A DNA stretch of 41,673 nucleotides, taken from NCBI GenBank assembly GCA_019114755.1, contig DXEW01000036.1, positions 1-41,673 on the forward strand, written 5' to 3'. The position numbers and the translations under genes were made by a program. Below the pieces are notes generated by a model, which saw only the letters and a list, made by a program, of their open reading frames with translations, made no database searches and was not told the origin of the DNA. Below are positions 14,272 through 21,682 of this stretch, one piece after another. Within the stretch, counting starts at the first letter, position 1. Each line of letters starts with the position of its first letter. Source of the DNA: Candidatus Borkfalkia faecavium (GTDB lineage Bacteria > Bacillota > Clostridia > Christensenellales > Borkfalkiaceae).

Positions 14272-14754
14272 ATGGACAGGGAAAAGCGCGCGCGTGAAAA
14301 TTTTTGCGCCGGCCTCAACTGCGGGCAGTCTGTGTTCATGGCCTTTGCCGACCTCACGGGCCTTACCTATGAACAGGCGATGAAGCTCTCCGCCCCCTTC
14401 GGAGGCGGCATGGGCAGGATGCGCGAGGTGTGCGGCGCCGTTTCCGCTTCGATGATGGTGCTCGGCCTGCTGTTTTACGACGCGGCTCATCCCACGAACG
14501 AAGAAAAATCTGCTCTCTACGCCCGCGAGCAGGAGGTGGCCTCCCGCTTCCGCAAGGCGTTCGGCACCATCATCTGCCGCAAGCTGCTGGAAGGTACGGG
14601 CGCGGACGACGCGCCGCAGGCGGAAGAGCGCACGGCGGAGTACTATGCAAAGCGTCCGTGCGCGGGGCTGTGCGCGGGCGCGGCAAAAATATTGCAGGGA
14701 TACCTCGCCGAAGAGGGCGTTTTGCCCGCGGGCGGGGAAGGGAAGCAGGCATGA
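14272..14754 (+). CDS. C_GCAxxG_C_C family redox protein
   Basis: The 160-residue protein has the pattern of the C_GCAxxG_C_C family, often found beside redox genes in anaerobes and thought to bind metal or form disulfides. The cysteines sit in FCAGLNCGQSVF, GGMGRMREVCGAVSA, GTIICRKLL and RPCAGLCAGAAKIL. In the first motif the usual GCA is replaced by GQS. The function of the family is not established. The start has gcaggag eight bases before the ATG. Its last four bases overlap the fruK start (ATGA), so the two are translationally coupled. Confidence 0.88.
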   Translation: MDREKRARENFCAGLNCGQSVFMAFADLTGLTYEQAMKLSAPFGGGMGRMREVCGAVSASMMVLGLLFYDAAHPTNEEKSALYAREQEVASRFRKAFGTIICRKLLEGTGADDAPQAEERTAEYYAKRPCAGLCAGAAKILQGYLAEEGVLPAGGEGKQA

Positions 14755-15650
14755 TCTATACAGTCACCTTTAACCCCGCCATCGATTACGTCCTCTGGTT
14801 GGACCGCCTGCGGCCCGGCAAGACCAACCGCGCCGTCGGCGAGGTCTACGCCCCCGGCGGCAAGGGCATCAACGTCTCGGTGGTGCTGAAAAACCTCGGC
14901 ATCCCCTCGGTGGCGCTCGGCTTTGCGGCGGGCTTCACGGGCGATACCATCTGCACCATGCTGGAAGCGCGCGGCATCGCCTCCGATTTCATCCGCATCC
15001 CCGGTCTCTCGCGCGTCAACGTCAAGATCAAGGCAGACGTGGAGACGGAGATCAACGGCAGGGGGCCGGACGTGCCCGAAGAGGCGTTCGCGCAGCTCGT
15101 CCAAAAACTTTCGCGCATCCCCGCGGGCTCGGTGCTGGTGCTGGCGGGCAGCGTGCCGCCCTCCATGCCCGATAATACCTACAGCCGCCTGCTGCGGGCG
15201 CTGGGGCGGCAGGATATCCGCATCGTGGTGGACGCCGCCGGCGCGCTGCTGTTAGACGCCCTCCCGTTCCGCCCCTGGCTCATCAAGCCCAACCGCGAAG
15301 AGCTGGACGAGACCTTCGGCCGCCACATGCGCAGCACCGACGAGGCGTTCGATTACGCCCGCGAGCTGCAGAAGATGGGCGCGCGCAACGTCATCGTCAG
15401 CATGGGCAGCCGGGGGGCGATGATGGCGGCGGAGTCCGGCTCCTACTATCAGGCGGCGTTCGAAGGCAAGGTGATCGATACCGTCGGCGCGGGCGACTCG
15501 ATGGTGGCGGGCTTTATCGCCGCGCGCGAGCGCGGCCTTGCCGACGCCGAAGCGCTGCGCATGGCCGTGGCTGCGGGCAGCGCCTCCGCCTTCCGCCAGG
15601 GCCTCGCCGAATGGGCAGACATCCGCGAACTGCTCGGGCAGGACAGGTGA
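14751..15650 (+). CDS. fruK: 1-phosphofructokinase (PfkB family)
   Basis: This cytoplasmic sugar kinase phosphorylates fructose-1-phosphate (or tagatose-6-phosphate) with ATP. The 299 residues fit the family. The N-terminal MIYTVTFNPAIDYVLWLD and APGGKGINVSVVLKNLG are typical of FruK/LacC. The C-terminal GKVIDTVGAGDSMVAGF carries the catalytic Asp and anion-hole GAGD. The start overlaps the preceding gene by four bases. No fructose PTS or FruR gene lies nearby, so supply of the substrate must come from elsewhere, and the exact sugar is less certain than the family. The stop codon is inside a small palindrome followed by T's that can serve as terminator. Confidence 0.92.
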   Translation: MIYTVTFNPAIDYVLWLDRLRPGKTNRAVGEVYAPGGKGINVSVVLKNLGIPSVALGFAAGFTGDTICTMLEARGIASDFIRIPGLSRVNVKIKADVETEINGRGPDVPEEAFAQLVQKLSRIPAGSVLVLAGSVPPSMPDNTYSRLLRALGRQDIRIVVDAAGALLLDALPFRPWLIKPNREELDETFGRHMRSTDEAFDYARELQKMGARNVIVSMGSRGAMMAAESGSYYQAAFEGKVIDTVGAGDSMVAGFIAARERGLADAEALRMAVAAGSASAFRQGLAEWADIRELLGQDR

Positions 15651-15690
15651 ACGAAACGTTCACTTTTTCCGCCTTTGGGTGAACGTTTCG
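15647..15690. promoter_or_regulatory. Two operator-like palindromes (one may double as fruK terminator)
   Basis: gtgaacg-aaa-cgttcac (15647-15663) is a perfect 7-base inverted repeat that includes the fruK stop and is followed by TTTTT. gtgaacgtttcg (15679-15690) repeats its reverse complement over 12 bases. The pair lies 50-95 bases upstream of the GH51 promoter. It could be a LacI-type operator, a short terminator, or both. Confidence 0.45.
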
Positions 15691-15742
15691 CGCAAGTTCC
15701 GAAAAAAACTATAAAAACTCCCCGATTATTTTTCACCGACCG

Positions 15743-15771
15743 TTGACTAATCGCACTTTGTGTGTTAGAAT
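15743..15771 (+). promoter_or_regulatory. Promoter of the GH51 gene
   Basis: TTGACT (15743-15748), 17-base spacer, TAGAAT (15766-15771), about 32 bases before the ATG at 15804. Confidence 0.78.
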
Positions 15772-15803
15772 TGAGGTGACAAAAATCAAGGAGTTTTTTT
15801 CTT

Positions 15804-18395
15804 ATGGTGAAGTATTCGCTCGATAAGAACAACCGCGGCATCGAGGTCAGCAAGCACCTCTACGGCCTGTTCTTTGAGGACATCAACCAGTCGGCAGACG
15901 GCGGCCTGAACGCAGAGATGGTCATCAACAACTCGTTCGAGTTCGCCTATCTCTCGTACGACCTGCACAATGCTTCCGTGCCCGTCTCCATCCGCGAGAT
16001 GAAGGACAAGTATTGGGACATCTCCGGCGCCGGCCCGCACTACATCTCCACCGAAGGGGGCATTTCGCCGACCAATCCTTCCTACCTGATGATGCACGTG
16101 GGCGGCATCTACCGCCTGGAAAACCCCGGCTACACCGTCAAGGCGTGGAACTACTACGGCATGGCGCTGGATAAAGGGGAGACGTACAACTTCAGCATGT
16201 GGGTAAAAAAGCTCGGCTTTACCGGCAAGGTGGAAGTGTACATCCGCGGCGCCCGTTCGGTGCTGACCACCAAGGCGGAGATCGAGCTTGCGGGCGACGG
16301 CGGCGAATGGGTCAAGGTCGCCTGCTCGGTCAAGGCGCTGAAGACGGAGCTGGGGCGCCTCGTCATGATCTTCAAGGGCACGGGCCACATCGGCATCGAC
16401 TATGTGTCGCTGCTTCCTTCCAACGTGTGGGGGGATCCCGAAAAGTACAGGAACGGCAAGCTTTCGCCCCGCATCGTGCAGGTGCTCAAAGACTGCCATC
16501 CCTCCTTCCTGCGCTTCCCGGGCGGCTGCGTCGTCGAAGGCGACGAGGCGTTTGAAAACCAGTACCGCTGGCGGGGCACGGTAGGCCCGCTGGAACAGCG
16601 GCATCAGATCCCCAACACCTGGGGGTATATGCAGTCGTACGGCGTCGGCTTCTACGAATACTTCTGCCTGTGCGAAGACCTGCACATGGCGCCGCTGCCC
16701 GTGCTGCACTGCGGCCTGCTCTGCCAGATCCGCGTCGGCACCCAGCGCGGCGAAAACTACCGCCGCATCATGCCCGGCACCAAGATGTTCAAAGAGGAAG
16801 TCATCGACAACGTGGCAGACCTCCTGTTCTTCGCCAAGGGCAGCGTCAACTCGCCCGAGCCGGAAGAGGCACATTGGGCGCAGGTGCGCGCAGACATGGG
16901 CCACCCCGAACCCTTCGAGCTGGAATACGTCGGCATCGGCAACGAGAACTGGGGCGACGTGTATTTTGAAAACTTCTCCGCCTGCCTGATGGGCCTGCGC
17001 CAGTACGAATACGCGGGCGAGCAGACCGACCTCATCCAGAAGTTCGGCGTCACCATCGTCACCACGGCGGGCGTCGATATCCGCCCCCAGGATTCCAGCG
17101 ACAACTGGAAGGTCATCAACAAAAAATACCGCGACACCATCGTCGACGAGCACGTCTACAACTCCTACCAGTGGTTTATCGACAATACCCGCCGCTACGA
17201 CTGCTACGACCGCACGGGCGCCAAGGTGTTCATGGGCGAGTACGCCATGCACACCATGAGCGACGGCAGGGGCCGCCTCAACGGCGAAAACAACCTGCGC
17301 TCCGCCATCGCCGAAGCGGCGTTCCTGACCGGCTGCGAGCGCAACAGCGACGTCGTCAAGCTCACCTGCTACGCGCCCCTGTTCGCCTCCACCGCCAACT
17401 ACAAATGGACGCCCAACCTCATCTGGTTCAACCCGCGCGACATCATGGTCACCCCCAACTACTACGTCCAGCAGATGTTCGCCGGCAACACGGGCAAATA
17501 CGTCATCGACGGCGTGGAGACCATCGATAAGAACAACGCAGGCGGCCTGCTCATCGGCGCGCACGCCACGGCGGTGGAAGTGCGCGAGGTGCGCGTCAAA
17601 GACATCGCCTCGGGCGAGCTCATCTACAAGCACAACTTCAAAGACGGCATGGGCGACTGGAAGCTGTTCCCCCGCTGCGTGGGCGGCGAGCTCAAAGACG
17701 GCGCCCTGCTCATCCGCTGTGCCGACGCCTTCAACGGCTACTATCTGGACGGCGACTTTGCAAACTGCGAGGTGGAAGTAGACATCAAGCGCATCGGCGG
17801 GGCGCAGAGCTTCATCGCCGGCGTGGGCGTCAAAGAGGTGGAAGACCGCGGCACGATGGACTGCAGCGGCTTCTCCTGCTGCTGCCAGTACGGCAAGCAC
17901 CATAAGGGGTACGACGTCTCCTTCGACAAGCGCGTCGACTTCATGCGCACCGTCTGCGAGCTGATGGGCAAAGACAAGTTCGTCGGCTATTCGCCCGAAG
18001 GCAACACCCTCCGCCTGCGCTATACGCAGGATCACCTCGTCTGCCATTTCTATAAAGACGGCGAATGGATCTTCCTCTTCGATAAAAACGTATGGCGCGT
18101 CAACGAGCGCGTGTTCCAGTCTGCGACCATGGACGGCGACAAGATCTATCTGAAAGTGGTCAACGCCAGCGGCGAACCGCAGAAGCTGAGCGCGGAGCTG
18201 AAAAACTTCGGCGACAAGAAGAAGGCGCACGTCATCACCCTCTCCGACGAGGACGAAAACGTCATCAACGAGATCGGCACTAACTACGGCTGCAAGATCA
18301 ACATCAAGCCCATCGAGTCCGACGTCGCCATCCGCGATAACGTGCTGGAAACGGCGCTGGACGCCAACAGCGTCACCATCTTCGTCATCGAATAA
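15804..18395 (+). CDS. Alpha-L-arabinofuranosidase, GH51, multidomain
   Basis: The enzyme releases arabinofuranose from arabinan or arabinoxylan pieces. The 863-residue protein begins like GH51 (VSKHLYGLFFEDINQSADGGLNAE). Residues of about 50-210 form an inserted beta-sandwich of carbohydrate-binding type (YTVKAWNYYGMALDKGETYNFSMWV). The catalytic barrel follows, with acid/base Glu381 in GIGNENWGD and nucleophile Glu479 in VFMGEYAMH. A second inserted beta-rich domain (about 600-750) precedes the C-terminal strands. No signal peptide is present, so it acts on imported oligosaccharides. An aaggag site lies ten bases before the ATG. The gene is a single unit with its own promoter, operator-like palindromes and terminator. 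It is larger than most GH51 enzymes (about 500 residues) because of the two insertions. Confidence 0.95.
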   Translation: MVKYSLDKNNRGIEVSKHLYGLFFEDINQSADGGLNAEMVINNSFEFAYLSYDLHNASVPVSIREMKDKYWDISGAGPHYISTEGGISPTNPSYLMMHVGGIYRLENPGYTVKAWNYYGMALDKGETYNFSMWVKKLGFTGKVEVYIRGARSVLTTKAEIELAGDGGEWVKVACSVKALKTELGRLVMIFKGTGHIGIDYVSLLPSNVWGDPEKYRNGKLSPRIVQVLKDCHPSFLRFPGGCVVEGDEAFENQYRWRGTVGPLEQRHQIPNTWGYMQSYGVGFYEYFCLCEDLHMAPLPVLHCGLLCQIRVGTQRGENYRRIMPGTKMFKEEVIDNVADLLFFAKGSVNSPEPEEAHWAQVRADMGHPEPFELEYVGIGNENWGDVYFENFSACLMGLRQYEYAGEQTDLIQKFGVTIVTTAGVDIRPQDSSDNWKVINKKYRDTIVDEHVYNSYQWFIDNTRRYDCYDRTGAKVFMGEYAMHTMSDGRGRLNGENNLRSAIAEAAFLTGCERNSDVVKLTCYAPLFASTANYKWTPNLIWFNPRDIMVTPNYYVQQMFAGNTGKYVIDGVETIDKNNAGGLLIGAHATAVEVREVRVKDIASGELIYKHNFKDGMGDWKLFPRCVGGELKDGALLIRCADAFNGYYLDGDFANCEVEVDIKRIGGAQSFIAGVGVKEVEDRGTMDCSGFSCCCQYGKHHKGYDVSFDKRVDFMRTVCELMGKDKFVGYSPEGNTLRLRYTQDHLVCHFYKDGEWIFLFDKNVWRVNERVFQSATMDGDKIYLKVVNASGEPQKLSAELKNFGDKKKAHVITLSDEDENVINEIGTNYGCKINIKPIESDVAIRDNVLETALDANSVTIFVIE

Positions 18396-18432
18396 AGGGA
18401 AAACAAAAGCGCATCGGCGCATAAAACAAAAA

Positions 18433-18468
18433 GATCCCGCCGGGTCTCTCGGCGGGGTCTGTTTTTAT
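18433..18468 (+). terminator. GH51 terminator
   Basis: gatcccgccg-ggtct-ctcggcggggtc followed by tgttttta, about 40 bases after the stop. The remainder of the gap up to 18558 shows no gene. Confidence 0.88.
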
Positions 18469-18558
18469 GTATTTTGAACGGGAATCGTCCGTGCCCCGCG
18501 CCCCTTCGGAGCGCGCCGGCGGGATACATTTTTGTCGGCATCGCCTTCAACGGGCGGG

Positions 18559-18870
18559 TCAGGCAAACAGCGTCAGGCACAGGGCGACGATCATCACGAG
18601 GTAGGCGGAAACGCGGCCGGCGTACACGGCAAAGTCGCTGGGCTCGTCGTCGTCGGCGCTGCGCGCGTGCCAGGCGTTGTGCCATAGGTTATGCCACAGG
18701 GCGAGTTCATACGAAAAGCAGCCGAGGAGGGTCGCCAGCAGGTAGACGGCAAAGCACACCCACGGCAAAAAGGAGGGCACTTCGGGGCGGAGCAGCAGCG
18801 ACGCCGCCAGCGCCCCCGCGCCCACGGCGATCAGCAGCAGGGTATGGATGAGGCGTTGTTTACGATACAT
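18559..18870 (-). CDS. Small membrane protein, three hydrophobic segments
   Basis: I do not recognise this 103-residue protein. Hydrophobic segments lie near residues 7-27, 33-55 and 84-102, separated by a His/Trp-rich loop (LWHNLWHNAWHARSADDDEP). The ATG at 18870 follows aaggaggtg nine bases upstream and lies inside the end of the preceding gene (11-base overlap), so the two are translationally coupled. The His-rich loop could bind metal, but that is only a thought. The pair is divergent from yunB. Confidence 0.78.
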   Translation of the reverse strand: MYRKQRLIHTLLLIAVGAGALAASLLLRPEVPSFLPWVCFAVYLLATLLGCFSYELALWHNLWHNAWHARSADDDEPSDFAVYAGRVSAYLVMIVALCLTLFA

Positions 18871-19252
18871 GGTAATACGCACCTCCTTCGACGGATGCTT
18901 CCTGCACGGGATAGCGGTCACAGCCTTCGATCGTCCTCGCATCGCCGGCTTCCAGGCTTGCCCAAGAGAGGGCGATGCCGTATCCTGCAAAGCCTATGCG
19001 CGGCGAGGGGACGAACAAATCGTATCCCTCGTCCGCGGTGACGGTCGCGGCGCGATCCAGCGCGCCGTTTTCAGACTGTTCGTCTGCATAGGCGACGCCC
19101 GCATGCGCCTCGTTCCCGTCCCTGTCTTTTTCGGCGTTGTCGTATCGCGCATAGTATATGGCCGTCGCGGCGACGAGCACGGCCATTAAAATAAGCATCA
19201 CCCATTCAATCTTTCCCACACGGCGGAAAGAGCTGCGCAGTTCTTCGTCCAT
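18860..19252 (-). CDS. Single-span membrane-anchored protein of unknown function
   Basis: The 130-residue protein has a cytoplasmic N-terminus (MDEELRSSFRRVGK), one membrane helix near residues 15-34 and an acidic extracytoplasmic part with no cysteine pair or known motif. The ribosome site aaggag and a TTGCCG-17-TATAAT promoter precede it. Its stop lies inside the next gene. The two form a small two-gene membrane operon next to a sporulation gene; a link to sporulation is possible but not shown. Confidence 0.75.
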   Translation of the reverse strand: MDEELRSSFRRVGKIEWVMLILMAVLVAATAIYYARYDNAEKDRDGNEAHAGVAYADEQSENGALDRAATVTADEGYDLFVPSPRIGFAGYGIALSWASLEAGDARTIEGCDRYPVQEASVEGGAYYHVS

Positions 19253-19281
19253 TTTCTCATCTCCTTTTTGTGATCGTTTTC

Positions 19282-19310
19282 ATTATAGACTTTTTGTCGC
19301 GGGGCGGCAA
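19282..19310 (-). promoter_or_regulatory. Promoter of the two-gene membrane operon
   Basis: On the minus strand TTGCCG (19305-19310), 17-base spacer, TATAAT (19282-19287). Confidence 0.7.
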
Positions 19311-19393
19311 GGATCTGTCGGGGAAATATTGTAATATTTTTGTAATATTTTCCTATTCGTTCTATACATCTTCTTCCGCGCATAGCCTATGGC

Positions 19394-20092
19394 ATGGCAA
19401 AGAGTGTGTATGAACAGTCGGGCTACCGCTACAAGCGCTATCGGAAGCCTTCCTCCGCCCGCAAAAAGAAGCTCGCCGTCGTCGCCGTCGTCCTGGCGGC
19501 GCTGTTGGCCGCCTTCCTCTGCATGGCAGCGGGGGCGGCGGGCATCCTGCGCTCGGTGAGCGGGGCGGCGGTGCGCGCCGCCATCCAGTCTTCTTTCAAT
19601 CAAGCCCTCGCCGAAACGCTGGAATGGAACGCCGTCGATTACGATTCCCTGGTGCGCATCGAGCGGGACGGGGAGGGGAACATCCTCGGCATCGAGGCGG
19701 ATACGCGGCAGCTCAACCTGTTGGCGCGGCAGACGGCCGCCATCGCCATGACAAAGCTCAACGCCGCCTGCGCGCAGGGGGTGGGCGTGCCCCTCGGCGC
19801 CTTTACGGGCATCGATTGGCTGGCGGGCTACGGTCCCCGCGTCACCCTCCGCATCCTCCCCGTGGGCAGGGTGCAGTGCGAGTACGCCTCTTCCTTTGCC
19901 TCCGCGGGCGTCAATCAGACGCTGCACTCTGTCTCGCTCCGGGCGCGGGCGGCGGTAGAGGTGGTGCTGCCCGGCGGCAGCGAAGAGATCGAAGAGCAGG
20001 TGAGCGCCTTGGTGTGCGAAAACGTCATCGTCGGCAAAGTGCCGGATATCTACCTGCAGGGGGCGGGGAGTTTGTCCGCCTCTTCCGCTTGA
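19394..20092 (+). CDS. yunB: Sporulation protein YunB
   Basis: YunB is made in the mother cell during spore formation in Bacillus and is needed for normal spores; its biochemical role is unknown. The 232-residue protein has a basic N-terminus, one membrane helix near residues 27-50 and the family core: a conserved start on VRAAIQSSFNQAL, GVPLGAFTGIDWLAGYGPRV near 130-150, FASAGVNQTLHSVSLRARAAVEVVLP near 175-200, and ENVIVGKVPDIYL at the end. No good ribosome site precedes the ATG. Instead cataNNNta (19381-19389), like the -10 box of sigma-E or sigma-K promoters, ends five bases before it. This gene is the main sign in the window that the organism sporulates. Confidence 0.92.
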   Translation: MAKSVYEQSGYRYKRYRKPSSARKKKLAVVAVVLAALLAAFLCMAAGAAGILRSVSGAAVRAAIQSSFNQALAETLEWNAVDYDSLVRIERDGEGNILGIEADTRQLNLLARQTAAIAMTKLNAACAQGVGVPLGAFTGIDWLAGYGPRVTLRILPVGRVQCEYASSFASAGVNQTLHSVSLRARAAVEVVLPGGSEEIEEQVSALVCENVIVGKVPDIYLQGAGSLSASSA

Positions 20093-20243
20093 GCGCCGCG
20101 CCGTTTGCTTATGGGGGCGGGGAATTTATCGGCGGGGCAGCAGAAACGCCAAAGGGGCGTGCGCGGCGCAAAGGGAATGCAGGGCGCAAAGGGGCGAGCG
20201 GGGCGCGGCTTGCAGGAAATTTATCCGCACGCTGCCGAAACGG
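20093..20243. other. GC-rich gap after yunB with short imperfect repeats
   Basis: No gene is supported here. Short units recur: ggcggggaatttatc (20115) resembles gcaggaaatttatcc (20211), and gcgcaaaggg occurs twice (20165, 20188). No clear terminator with a T run is seen. Confidence 0.5.
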
Positions 20244-20272
20244 TTGACTTTTTTTTGCGATTGATTTATCAT
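20244..20272 (+). promoter_or_regulatory. pheST promoter
   Basis: TTGACT (20244-20249), 17-base spacer, TATCAT (20267-20272), just upstream of the T-box leader. Confidence 0.75.
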
Positions 20273-20278
20273 ACTGTC

Positions 20279-20557
20279 AGACGATACAAGGCGATGACGA
20301 AGACAGACGGGCATCGCCGCGGCACCAAGAGAGGGCAGTTCGCCGGCTGTAAGGCTGCCCGTGCCGCTTGCCCGGTATTCCCTTCCGAGCCCCCGCGCCG
20401 AACCCTTTGGCGGTAGATGCCGAACCCTTTGGCAGTAGATGCGGGCGTGCGCCGCGCGTTAAGCGGAAATAAGGCAAGGGTCTCCCTTGCGAACATAGGT
20501 GGTACCGCGCCCGTAAAGCGCCCTGTGACGAACGTTTCGCGTTTCGTCACTTTTTTA
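20279..20557 (+). promoter_or_regulatory. Phe T-box leader
   Basis: This transcribed leader binds uncharged tRNA-Phe and then allows pheST transcription. The T-box sequence aggtggtaccgcg is at 20497-20509. It is followed by a terminator hairpin (gtgacgaa...ttcgtcac, then TTTTTT, 20525-20556) that competes with the antiterminator. The stem I region holds an agagagg stretch (20330) and a ggtaTTCcc loop candidate whose TTC (20378-20380) is a phenylalanine codon and the likely specifier. The downstream genes confirm the amino acid. An internal 22-bp tandem repeat (20397-20440) lies between the specifier region and the T-box. Confidence 0.9.
20397..20440 (+). repeat. 22-bp tandem repeat inside the T-box leader
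   Basis: gccgaaccctttggcggtagat (20397-20418) is followed directly by the same 22 bases with one change (20419-20440). Each copy can form a small gcc-aaccctt-ggc hairpin. Confidence 0.93.
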
Positions 20558-20643
20558 TTTTCTGAAAGAAACGGCAGCCTTGTATTTTCCGAAAAAACAG
20601 CAGTTTTTTTATTTTGTAAAAAGATCCGATAGGAGCAGACGAT

Positions 20644-21666
<1,023 letters not shown>

Positions 21667-21682
21667 GGAGGGTATAATTACA

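Noticed and set aside
15647-15663. CcpA cre site
   Set aside because: The palindrome has an odd centre and is one base longer than the cre consensus, so the half-sites do not fit.
15786-18422. Very long open frame on the minus strand opposite the GH51 gene
   Set aside because: It mirrors the high-GC coding frame of GH51, has no family resemblance and no ribosome site; the plus-strand protein has complete catalytic motifs.
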